NCBI GenBank assembly: GCA_040512755.1
Contig: JBEVEP010000067.1
Span: 1 to 10,489, forward strand
Reading direction: 5' to 3'
Length of the DNA: 10,489 nucleotides
From: JBEVEP01 sp040512755
GTDB taxonomy: Bacteria > Pseudomonadota > Alphaproteobacteria > Rhizobiales > Rhizobiaceae
The notes beneath the pieces were generated by a model, which had not been told where the DNA came from, ran no database searches, and saw only the letters and a list, made by a program, of their open reading frames with translations. Both the position numbers and the translations under genes were made by a program. Positions within the stretch are counted from its first letter, which is position 1. The number at the start of each line of letters is the position of its first letter. Shown here piece by piece: positions 1-5,776 of this stretch.

Positions 1-267
1 GTAGTTCACCTTCGTAGAATCATAATCGATTTTCACGGCCTCCCGATGGCCGGCTGCTGAGTAATCCTGGTAGGTCGGGTTCCGGGACGTGCCGCCGATA
101 TAGCCCGAGGTAGTGGCCAGCACACCCGGAACGGCATCGAAATCAGATTCGACGCACCAGAAGCATCCACCAGCGAAGATCGCCGTCTTGGTTTCCGCGC
201 GAGCGTTCCCAATTGTGATAGCCACTGCAAAGGCCAGGACGGCGAAAACGCTATTGCGACGTGCCAC
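1..267 (-). CDS. msrA: Exported peptide-methionine (S)-S-oxide reductase MsrA, 5' part (partial)
   Basis: MsrA reduces the S-epimer of methionine sulfoxide in oxidised proteins. The first 89 codons are visible and the gene runs off the left edge. The catalytic signature GCFWCVE is at residues 34-40, with the expected nucleophile Cys35, and is followed by the family-typical SGYxGG (about 55-59) and the Y-x-x-x-S-x-G-H-x-E segment (about 67-77). The start is GTG at 267, chosen because GGAGG lies 5 nt upstream and because it gives a signal peptide: a basic start, a hydrophobic stretch at residues 7-20 and an ARA|E cleavage site near residue 24. The enzyme is therefore probably periplasmic, whereas the commonest bacterial MsrA is cytosolic. 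It follows sdhB on the same strand after 288 nt, so it is probably transcribed separately. The identification is firm; the location is inferred. Confidence 0.93.
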   Translation of the reverse strand, partial: MARRNSVFAVLAFAVAITIGNARAETKTAIFAGGCFWCVESDFDAVPGVLATTSGYIGGTSRNPTYQDYSAAGHREAVKIDYDSTKVNY

Positions 268-555
268 GGAGACCTCCCACAGCGATCCTTGCCAACGAGC
301 TTCCAAAGGCAACGGGACTCAACCTCGAATCATGCAGAGCAGCGCCTTGGACACCTTCGGCGCGACCCCTTGTTCGACATCGGAAGGTCCCAAGAACCTT
401 GCCCCACGCACTAGAGGTAGCGAAGTGGCTCCCTTGATATCAAATCAAGCTGCAACACGGCTGCGTGATTAGATGAAAACACGCTGGGCCACCGGTTCTA
501 AGCCAAGACGATTTGCTGCCAAAACCACGGCTGAAGAGTTCGTCTTCCCGCCCGT
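268..555. other. Intergenic region between sdhB and msrA
   Basis: This 288-nt stretch shows no convincing gene. Directly after the sdhB stop there is only a weak hairpin (gaaga 533-537 / tcttc 543-547, 5-nt loop) without a T-tract, so I cannot place a firm terminator for the sdh operon. A perfect 10-bp palindrome TTGATATCAA lies at 434-443. Its minus-strand TTGATA, followed after 17 nt by CTACCT (415-420), could be a weak promoter for msrA with a long leader of about 140 nt. This is suggestive only. Confidence 0.4.
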
Positions 556-1335
556 TCACACTCTACGCTCGACCATCATCTTCTTGATTTCGGCGATCGC
601 TTTGGCCGGGTTGAGGCCTTTGGGGCAGGTCTGCGTACAGTTCATGATCGTGTGGCAGCGATAGAGCCTGAACGGGTCTTCCAGATTGTCCAGTCGTTCT
701 CCTGCCGCTTCGTCGCGTGAATCAATCAGCCAGCGATAGGCCTGGAGCAGCACCGCCGGCCCGAGATAGCGCTCGCCATTCCACCAGTAGCTCGGACAGG
801 ATGTTTGGCAGCAGAAGCAAAGGATGCACTCGTAGAGGCCGTCGAGCTTCTGCCGGTCTTCGTGGCTCTGGAGCCATTCCTTTGCCGGTTCGGGAGAAAC
901 GGTCTTGAGCCATGGCTCGACCGAGGTCAGCTGAGCGTAAGGAACAGTCAGGTCCGGCACCAGGTCCTTCACCACCGGCATATGCGGCAGCGGATACACC
1001 TTCACTGCGCCGGAGATGTCGTCCATGCCCTTCGTGCAGGCAAGCGTGTTCGATCCGTCGATGTTCATCGCACAGGAGCCGCAGATGCCCTCCCGGCAGG
1101 AGCGGCGCAACGTCAGCGTCGGATCGATCTTGTTTTTGATCCACAAAAGCGCGTCGAGCACCATCGGACCGCAGTCGTCCAGATCGACGAAATAGGAGTC
1201 GACGCGCGGGTTCTCGTCATCGTCGGGTGACCAGCGATAGATGCGGTACTCACGAAGGTTTTTGGCCCCTTCCGGCTTCGGCCAGGTCTTGCCCTGTTTG
1301 ATCTGCGAGTTTTTCGGGAGTGATAGTTCGACCAT
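556..1335 (-). CDS. sdhB: Succinate dehydrogenase iron-sulfur subunit SdhB
   Basis: SdhB carries electrons from the SdhA flavin to the membrane quinone site through three iron-sulfur clusters, in complex II on the cytoplasmic face of the inner membrane. The 259-aa protein has the plant-type ferredoxin half with the 2Fe-2S ligands Cys80, Cys85, Cys88 and Cys100 (CREGICGSC, then LAC). The C-terminal half has the C-x2-C-x2-C-x3-CP run (Cys170, 173, 176, 180) and Cys227, 233 and 237, which supply the 4Fe-4S and 3Fe-4S clusters. All expected ligands are present and the length is normal. The ATG at 1335 is preferred over an in-frame GTG at 1341, because AGAGGA sits 7 nt before the ATG but only 1 nt before the GTG. 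It is the last gene of the sdh unit, 22 nt after the DUF3052 gene. Confidence 0.97.
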   Translation of the reverse strand: MVELSLPKNSQIKQGKTWPKPEGAKNLREYRIYRWSPDDDENPRVDSYFVDLDDCGPMVLDALLWIKNKIDPTLTLRRSCREGICGSCAMNIDGSNTLACTKGMDDISGAVKVYPLPHMPVVKDLVPDLTVPYAQLTSVEPWLKTVSPEPAKEWLQSHEDRQKLDGLYECILCFCCQTSCPSYWWNGERYLGPAVLLQAYRWLIDSRDEAAGERLDNLEDPFRLYRCHTIMNCTQTCPKGLNPAKAIAEIKKMMVERRV

Positions 1336-1357
1336 CAGCACGTCCTCTGACGAGAAA

Positions 1358-1804
1358 TCACGGGCGCTTCTCTTTTCGGATCATCAGTTTGAGGCCCGAC
1401 CAGACAGCGTCGATCGCAACCACCTTGACGTCGACAAGGTCGAGGCGAAGCGCGGCCTCACGCACAACATCCTCGGTTACTTCGGTCTCGATTTTCGACG
1501 CTTTCTTTGGCCAGGAGACCCAGATCATTCCGGCGGGCTTGATCGCCCGCTGCAGGGTGGCCAGACCGAGATCAAGCTCGACGCGGTCGGTGGTGAAAGC
1601 ATGGATGGCGTCGTAGCTATTTGCAGCTGCAACGTCTGCCCAGCGGTGGAGCTGGTCCACGGAACGGAAGTCCACGCTTCCGGGCAGGTCAGAGAGCGTG
1701 TCCGGGAGAGCCACAAAGGCCGCGCGCATAGCGGGTTTGAAGCCAAGCTTCTCAGGCAGCGTTCGGCTTGAATAACCGGAGCTCTGCAGGGCCAGTGCCG
1801 CCAC
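1358..1804 (-). CDS. DUF3052 family protein encoded inside the sdh operon
   Basis: This 148-aa soluble protein has no known function. The N-terminal block GYSSRTLPEKLGFKP (residues 10-24), the central hydrophobic GMIWVSWPKK (92-101) and the C-terminal W-S-G-L-K-L followed by a basic tail (135-147) match my memory of the DUF3052 family. Members are small Rossmann-like alpha/beta proteins, but I see no glycine-rich cofactor loop or catalytic set here. The GTG start at 1804 lies one base after the sdhA stop codon, with AAGGG about 9 nt upstream inside the sdhA end. The open frame continues to 1867 inside sdhA, but that part lacks conserved character. sdhB follows after 22 nt, so co-transcription and coupling with SDH are nearly certain. 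A link to SDH assembly or quality control is only inferred from position. The family call is fairly sure; the role is unknown. Confidence 0.8.
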   Translation of the reverse strand: MAALALQSSGYSSRTLPEKLGFKPAMRAAFVALPDTLSDLPGSVDFRSVDQLHRWADVAAANSYDAIHAFTTDRVELDLGLATLQRAIKPAGMIWVSWPKKASKIETEVTEDVVREAALRLDLVDVKVVAIDAVWSGLKLMIRKEKRP

Positions 1805-1805
1805 C

Positions 1806-3647
1806 CTAGTACACCCTTGCTTTCGGCGCGATCTTGGCGATACTGATGCCGCCGTCTTTTTCGTCAAGCAGCGGCTCGGTGTGCACGGGCCGGTAGGTCA
1901 GCTTGACCTTGCCGTTTCCATCGACCCAGGCAAGCGTATGCTTGCGCCAGTTCACGTCGTCCCGCGCCGAGAAATCCTCCCGAGCGTGCGCCCCTCGGCT
2001 CTCTTTGCGCGCCTCGGCGCTATAAACAGTGGCGATGGCGTTCGCCATCAGGTTTTCCAGCTCCAGCGTTTCAACCAGATCGGAATTCCAGATCATCGAA
2101 CGGTCAAAGACTTTAAGATCGGGCATTTCTTTCCACAGGGCGGACATCCGACGGCAGCCCTGCTCGAGCGATTCCTGCGTACGGAAGACGGCAGCATCCT
2201 GCTGCATGGTCTTCTGCATCTTCTCGCGCAGGTCGGCTGTCGGCGTTGCACCATTCGCATGCCGAAGGCGATCGAACCGGTCCATAATCTTCTCGACCGA
2301 TTGTGCATTGACGGCTGGCACCGATGATTCCCTGTCCACCACTTCGCCGGCGCGAATGGCCGCGGCGCGACCGAACACAACCAGATCGATCAGTGAGTTT
2401 GAGCCGAGCCGATTTGCACCATGCACGGAAGCACAGCCGGCTTCGCCAACAGCCATGAGGCCCGGCTGAATGCGGTCTGGGCTTTTCGCCGTCGGGTTCA
2501 GCACCTCGCCCCAGTAGTTCGTCGGGATGCCGCCCATATTGTAGTGGACGGTCGGCGAAACCGGGATCGGCTCCCTGGTGACATCGACGCCCGCGAAGAT
2601 CTTCGCCGACTCAGAAATGCCCGGCAGCCTCTCATGAAGCACCGCCGGATCGAGATGGTCGAGATGCAGGAAAATATGGTCCTTGTTTTTGCCGACTCCG
2701 CGGCCTTCCCGGACCTCCATGGTCATGCAGCGCGAGACAACATCGCGCGAGGCGAGGTCCTTTGCCGACGGCGCATAGCGCTCCATGAAACGCTCGCCCT
2801 CGGAGTTGACCAGATATCCGCCTTCGCCGCGCGCGCCTTCGGTAATGAGGCAGCCGGCACCATAGATGCCGGTCGGATGAAACTGGACGAATTCCATGTC
2901 CTGTAGAGGCAAGCCGGCCCGCGCCGCCATGCCGCCACCGTCGCCCGTACAGGTATGCGCCGAGGTTGCCGTGAAATAGGCGCGGCCGTAGCCACCCGTC
3001 GCGAGCACCACCATTTTTGCAGCAAAGCGATGGATAGTGCCGTCATCGAGGTTCCAGGCCACAACACCGGTGCACACGCCGTCGTCCGACATGATCAGGT
3101 CGAGGGCGAAATACTCGATGAAGAACTGCGCATTGTTCTTGAGGGATTGGCCGTAGAGTGTGTGCAGAATGGCATGGCCCGTGCGATCGGCGGCCGCGCA
3201 AGTGCGCTGCACCGGCGGCCCGTCGCCGAAATTCATCATATGGCCGCCGAATGGCCGCTGGTAGATCCTGCCGTCTTCGGTACGCGAGAAGGGCACGCCG
3301 TAGTGCTCCAGCTCGTAGACCGCCGCGGGCGCCTCGCGGGCTAGATACTCCATTGCATCGACGTCGCCCAGCCAGTCCGATCCCTTGACGGTGTCGTACA
3401 AATGCCACTGCCAGTTGTCCGGGCCCATGTTGGAGAGCGAGGCTGCAATGCCACCTTGCGCCGCGACTGTATGCGAGCGTGTCGGAAACACCTTGGTGAT
3501 GCAGGCGGTTCTGAGCCCTTGCTCGGCCATGCCGAGCGTGGCGCGAAGGCCGGCGCCGCCCGCGCCAACCACGACAACGTCGAACTTGTGGTCGACGTAG
3601 GTATAGGCTCTGCCCGCGACCTGGGCGCCGGTATTTGCGGTTGCCAC
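1806..3647 (-). CDS. sdhA: Succinate dehydrogenase flavoprotein subunit SdhA
   Basis: SdhA oxidises succinate to fumarate with a covalently bound FAD and passes electrons to SdhB, joining the TCA cycle to the respiratory chain. At 613 aa its length is normal. The dinucleotide-binding VVGAGGAG is at residues 26-33. The covalent FAD histidine is His59, in RSHTVAAQGG. The substrate site includes FHPTGI (256-261), TEGARGEGG (269-277), the catalytic arginine in RDVVSR (Arg301), the HYNMGG histidine (His368) and HGANRLGSNSL (409-419). The start is GTG at 3647, supported by GGAGG 7 nt upstream, 3 nt after the sdhD stop. All catalytic residues that I looked for are intact. Confidence 0.98.
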   Translation of the reverse strand: MATANTGAQVAGRAYTYVDHKFDVVVVGAGGAGLRATLGMAEQGLRTACITKVFPTRSHTVAAQGGIAASLSNMGPDNWQWHLYDTVKGSDWLGDVDAMEYLAREAPAAVYELEHYGVPFSRTEDGRIYQRPFGGHMMNFGDGPPVQRTCAAADRTGHAILHTLYGQSLKNNAQFFIEYFALDLIMSDDGVCTGVVAWNLDDGTIHRFAAKMVVLATGGYGRAYFTATSAHTCTGDGGGMAARAGLPLQDMEFVQFHPTGIYGAGCLITEGARGEGGYLVNSEGERFMERYAPSAKDLASRDVVSRCMTMEVREGRGVGKNKDHIFLHLDHLDPAVLHERLPGISESAKIFAGVDVTREPIPVSPTVHYNMGGIPTNYWGEVLNPTAKSPDRIQPGLMAVGEAGCASVHGANRLGSNSLIDLVVFGRAAAIRAGEVVDRESSVPAVNAQSVEKIMDRFDRLRHANGATPTADLREKMQKTMQQDAAVFRTQESLEQGCRRMSALWKEMPDLKVFDRSMIWNSDLVETLELENLMANAIATVYSAEARKESRGAHAREDFSARDDVNWRKHTLAWVDGNGKVKLTYRPVHTEPLLDEKDGGISIAKIAPKARVY

Positions 3648-3650
3648 GAG

Positions 3651-4034
3651 CTAGCCTCCGAAAGCGATCTTCAAAACAGAAAACACGGTCATTGCGCCGA
3701 TCGCCCCGGCGAAGAAGATGTTGAGCATCAGCAGCGCGACCTTGGCCCCTTCGCCGTGCACATAATCCTCGATGATGATCTGCATGCCGAGCCTCATATG
3801 GTCGAGGCTGATGACGACGAAGAGCGCAAGAAGCAGGGCGATCAACGGGTGTCCGAGGGAGGCACGCACTTCGGTATAGCCCGCGCCCGTCATCGACAGA
3901 ACCCAGCCGACAGCAAAGAGCGAGAGCGGCAGCAGAGCGATCGCTGTGAGGCGAATGCGCCAGAAATGTCCGGTGCCGTCCTTGGCGGATCCCAGGCCAC
4001 GAACCTTGTTGAGAGGGGTTCTCATGTCAGCCAC
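3651..4034 (-). CDS. sdhD: Succinate dehydrogenase membrane anchor subunit SdhD
   Basis: This 127-aa subunit anchors SdhAB to the membrane and helps form the ubiquinone site and the haem pocket. Three hydrophobic segments are visible (about 28-48, 62-78 and 97-123). The family signature H-x10-D-Y occurs as His79, Asp90 and Tyr91, matching the spacing of E. coli SdhD His71/Asp82/Tyr83, of which Asp82 and Tyr83 act at the quinone site. The GTG at 4034 is chosen because AAGGAG lies 6 nt upstream; an in-frame ATG at 4025 is the alternative. It begins 10 nt after sdhC and ends 3 nt before sdhA. Sequence conservation in this subunit is low outside the signature, but context and signature agree. Confidence 0.93.
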   Translation of the reverse strand: MADMRTPLNKVRGLGSAKDGTGHFWRIRLTAIALLPLSLFAVGWVLSMTGAGYTEVRASLGHPLIALLLALFVVISLDHMRLGMQIIIEDYVHGEGAKVALLMLNIFFAGAIGAMTVFSVLKIAFGG

Positions 4035-4044
4035 GGTTCGCTCC

Positions 4045-4446
4045 TTACCCGAGGGCGAGAAAATAGCCGGCCCAGATAGCCAGCGTCAGCAGGATCGAAC
4101 CCGCAAGCGTGGCCCACGCGAGCGCTGTCGAGGTCTGCTTCTCAAGCCCATGACCCGTGTCCCAGATCAAATGGCGCACGCCGCCAAGGAGATGAAGCAT
4201 CAGGGCCCAAGTGTAGCCGAACAGAACGAGCAGCCCGAACCACGAGCGCACAAGTCCGTCTACGAAATTGAAGTACGATTCGGATGTCGCGGCCGCAATA
4301 AGCCACCAAGCCACCAGAAGCGTGCCGACATAAAGCGCGCCGCCGGTGATGCGATGAAGGATCGACATCAACATGGTGGGCGGCCATCGATAGACGGTCA
4401 GATGCGGCGAAAGCGGTCTCGCCCGGGTGGCTGTGGTTTTGCTCAT
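4045..4446 (-). CDS. sdhC: Succinate dehydrogenase cytochrome b556 subunit SdhC
   Basis: SdhC is the first gene of the operon and encodes the haem-b-binding membrane subunit of complex II (133 aa). The N-terminal signature RPLSPHLTVY (residues 10-19) and SILHRITG (28-35) carry the quinone-site Ser28 and Arg32. The motif HLLGGVRHLIWD (85-96) contains His85, equivalent to the E. coli haem ligand His84. Three transmembrane segments are visible (about 33-52, 68-88 and 107-130). The ATG at 4446 follows a G-rich ribosome-binding stretch (GGGGGAG) closely. The length is typical. Confidence 0.96.
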   Translation of the reverse strand: MSKTTATRARPLSPHLTVYRWPPTMLMSILHRITGGALYVGTLLVAWWLIAAATSESYFNFVDGLVRSWFGLLVLFGYTWALMLHLLGGVRHLIWDTGHGLEKQTSTALAWATLAGSILLTLAIWAGYFLALG

Positions 4447-4490
4447 GGCTCCCCCAGTTCGGACTCGTCAGTTCCATCCCCGGCCGATGT

Positions 4491-4517
4491 ATGCACCGAT
4501 AAATGCAACTGCGATAA
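4491..4517 (-). repeat. Imperfect tandem repeat in the sdhC leader
   Basis: On the plus strand, ATGCACCGATAA (4491-4502) is followed immediately by ATGCAACTGCGATAA (4503-4517). Both units begin ATGCA and end CGATAA, with 1 and 4 bases between. They lie about 45-71 nt upstream of sdhC, where a regulator could bind. No known operator is recognised, so the role is an inference. Confidence 0.3.
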
Positions 4518-4522
4518 CCGGG

Positions 4523-4550
4523 TTCTTATTCTCTTTTTGCACTGCGGCAA
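4523..4550 (-). promoter_or_regulatory. sdhC: Candidate sdh operon promoter
   Basis: On the minus strand, TTGCCG (4545-4550) and TAAGAA (4523-4528) are 16 nt apart in an AT-rich stretch about 80-100 nt upstream of sdhC. The -10 element is a poor match to consensus, and alphaproteobacterial promoters are hard to call by eye. It is offered because the sdh unit must start in this 278-nt spacer and no better pair is seen. Confidence 0.25.
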
Positions 4551-4724
4551 AGTCGAAAAATCGTTTTAAGGCATCCGTTTAGGCCTAGCTGCGCGGCTTC
4601 AATCGATTTTTTGGGAGTCGCATGCCCAAGCAACCGTGAGGTCATGAGGCATCCAGGGATATGCGCGTGTCGTAGCGCGGAAATCTGTCGGCTGAGTCGG
4701 CCAAGGCGCAAGCCCGCGGCGCAT

Positions 4725-5189
4725 TCAATGTGCATCGAAACGGATCACAAAACTTGTCCAGTCGGCGGGAACTGCGACTTGCTCGTAGAGCTTTTTGCCA
4801 TCTTCCGGTTGCCGGGGAGCATTCAGCATCAGTTTCATCCAACCGCGTTCCTCTGCCTGGTCGGCTAGCAGATCAAGCAGCGCCTTGGCGATCCCCTTGG
4901 CGCGGAAATCATGGTGGACGTAGATGTGGTCACACGTGCCGCAGCGCATGCCTGAAACCGGCTCCGGCATGTCCGTGAAGATGAGGAAGCCAACCAATCT
5001 CCCATCGACGCGCGCCCCCAGGATTTCGGCGGTGCGATCCTGCAAGAGGGTCTCGGCATAGAATTTGTCAGGCCGCCGTGGCGCGCCACGTTTGAGCGCC
5101 TGGACATAGTCGGCCAGCAGCGGGGCAAATTCCGGAGCGTCCCTCAAACGAAGCTGCGCGATGTCGATCAGATGGTTTTCAGTGCTCAT
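4725..5189 (-). CDS. GNAT family N-acetyltransferase
   Basis: This 154-aa cytosolic protein matches the acetyl-CoA-dependent GNAT fold. A beta-strand pair (ILGARVDGRLVGFLIF, residues 56-71) leads into the core strand DHIYVHHDFR. The pyrophosphate-binding loop of motif A is R-A-K-G-I-A (96-101), in the R/Q-x-x-G-x-G/A form, followed by helix ALLDLLADQAEERG (103-116). A C-terminal strand (SFVIRF, 146-151) closes the fold. The substrate cannot be predicted; small-molecule, antibiotic or protein N-acetylation are all possible. The ATG at 5189 lacks a clear ribosome-binding site, so the start is less certain than the rest. Its promoter must lie in the 133-nt region shared with the divergent secreted-protein gene. 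Confidence 0.87.
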   Translation of the reverse strand: MSTENHLIDIAQLRLRDAPEFAPLLADYVQALKRGAPRRPDKFYAETLLQDRTAEILGARVDGRLVGFLIFTDMPEPVSGMRCGTCDHIYVHHDFRAKGIAKALLDLLADQAEERGWMKLMLNAPRQPEDGKKLYEQVAVPADWTSFVIRFDAH

Positions 5190-5207
5190 CGGCTAGCCAT
5201 GCGAGCA

Positions 5208-5215
5208 TTAACCAT
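5208..5215 (+). promoter_or_regulatory. CtrA-like half-site TTAACCAT
   Basis: TTAACCAT matches the extended CtrA half-site reported for alphaproteobacteria. It lies about 20 nt upstream of the acetyltransferase start and 115 nt upstream of the plus-strand gene. The match is seen directly; binding is an inference. Confidence 0.35.
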
Positions 5216-5251
5216 AACTGTCAATTGGTCGGATACTCCGGAGGTCGCTCT

Positions 5252-5276
5252 TTAATAAAGGTTAAGAAAACGTTAA
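5252..5276 (-). promoter_or_regulatory. CtrA-like box, TTAA-N7-TTAAC with an extra TTAA
   Basis: Three TTAA half-sites occur at 5252-5255, 5262-5265 and 5273-5276, spaced by 6 and 7 nt. Read on the minus strand, 5276 to 5261 is TTAA-N7-TTAAC, the full CtrA consensus. It lies 47-71 nt upstream of the plus-strand secreted-protein start, where a cell-cycle response regulator could control that promoter, the divergent acetyltransferase promoter, or both. The region is AT-rich, so chance is possible. Confidence 0.5.
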
Positions 5277-5292
5277 TTTAGTAGTTGAGAAG

Positions 5293-5304
5293 GCGATTAA
5301 TCGC
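5293..5304. promoter_or_regulatory. Perfect 12-bp palindrome GCGATTAATCGC
   Basis: The palindrome lies between the CtrA-like box and the ribosome-binding site (AAGGAGG, from 5308) of the plus-strand gene. It is either a transcription-factor operator over the start region or a short stem in the 5' UTR that could affect access to the ribosome-binding site. No regulator is recognised. Confidence 0.35.
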
Positions 5305-5322
5305 TTCAAGGAGGGGCGCTCG

Positions 5323-5718
5323 ATGTTTTTTCAAACCAGGTGCCGGTTGCCGGCCACAATCTGCTTTGCGCTATTGGCTGGAGCCGCAACAATCGGACTG
5401 TCAGGGGCCGCTTCAGCAGGAGACCGACTTTACGATCAGGTCTATGCCGATTCATTCGGTAATCTCGTGATCCAGAGCCCCTACGGCTACAAGCGCATCA
5501 TCGTAGGGAGAGGCTACCTTGCCGAAAAGTTCTCCGGCTTGACGGGCGGTAACGATCCGAAGGTTGTTTACGCCGAACCCGAGGGCGGCTTCTACGGCGA
5601 CGGCTTTGTCTTTGAGACCTGCTACAGGCCCGCGGTTCTGCTCAGGGGCCGAAGCTATATGTACGGCCTGCCCGATCGCGTCCTTCCGGAGCCTTCCGGC
5701 CACTGCCGCCAGCGCTGA
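5323..5718 (+). CDS. Small secreted protein of unknown function
   Basis: This 131-aa protein starts at an ATG with a strong AAGGAGG 8 nt upstream. It begins with an N-terminal signal peptide: Arg6 and Arg8, a hydrophobic core at about 10-28, and cleavage probably after AASA (29-32). The mature part of about 99 aa is rich in Gly and Tyr, has the segment DSFGNLVIQSPYGYKRIIVGRG (43-64, shown here as spacing landmarks only), and two cysteines, Cys100 and Cys128, that could form a disulfide. There is no lipobox and no transmembrane segment beyond the signal. It resembles conserved hypothetical exported proteins of Hyphomicrobiales, but I do not recognise a named family. It is the only plus-strand gene here and sits behind CtrA-like sites, which hints at cell-cycle or envelope-linked expression. 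Confidence 0.85.
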   Translation: MFFQTRCRLPATICFALLAGAATIGLSGAASAGDRLYDQVYADSFGNLVIQSPYGYKRIIVGRGYLAEKFSGLTGGNDPKVVYAEPEGGFYGDGFVFETCYRPAVLLRGRSYMYGLPDRVLPEPSGHCRQR

Positions 5719-5731
5719 ACCATGAATGCAT

Positions 5732-5762
5732 GATCCGCCGAGGTCCAGAACCTTGGCGGATC
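5732..5762. terminator. Hairpin between convergent genes (probable bidirectional terminator)
   Basis: GATCCGCC (5732-5739) and GGCGGATC (5755-5762) form an 8-bp stem, extended by a G/T position and AGG/CCT around a 7-nt loop. It lies between the stops of the plus-strand gene (5718) and leuC (5777). Neither side has a clear T-tract, so it may act as a 3' stabilising hairpin instead of a strict intrinsic terminator. Confidence 0.6.
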
Positions 5763-5776
5763 GGCACAAGCGAATC

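Larger units (their letters stand above)
4447..4724. other. Intergenic spacer between the GNAT gene and sdhC
   Basis: This 278-nt spacer holds the sdh leader on its left side (the tandem repeat and candidate promoter listed separately). On its right side is the trailer of the acetyltransferase gene, where I see no stable hairpin with a T-tract. An open frame of 69 codons on the minus strand (4526-4735) overlaps the end of the acetyltransferase gene and has no recognisable features; it is not called as a gene. Small palindromes (TAGGCCTA, GCATGC) have no clear meaning. Confidence 0.4.

Noticed and set aside
319..411. Short minus-strand frame (GTG at 411, 30 codons) upstream of and in frame with msrA
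   Set aside because: It has no ribosome-binding site at a proper distance and no recognisable sequence; a stop separates it from msrA. A leader peptide cannot be excluded but is not supported.
1805..1867. Upstream start for the DUF3052 gene inside sdhA
   Set aside because: The added 21 residues are basic and unlike the family start, while the GTG at 1804 has a suitable ribosome-binding site and position.
4526..4735. 69-codon minus-strand frame between the GNAT gene and sdhC
   Set aside because: It overlaps the 3' end of the acetyltransferase gene and the candidate sdh promoter, and has no ribosome-binding site or family features.
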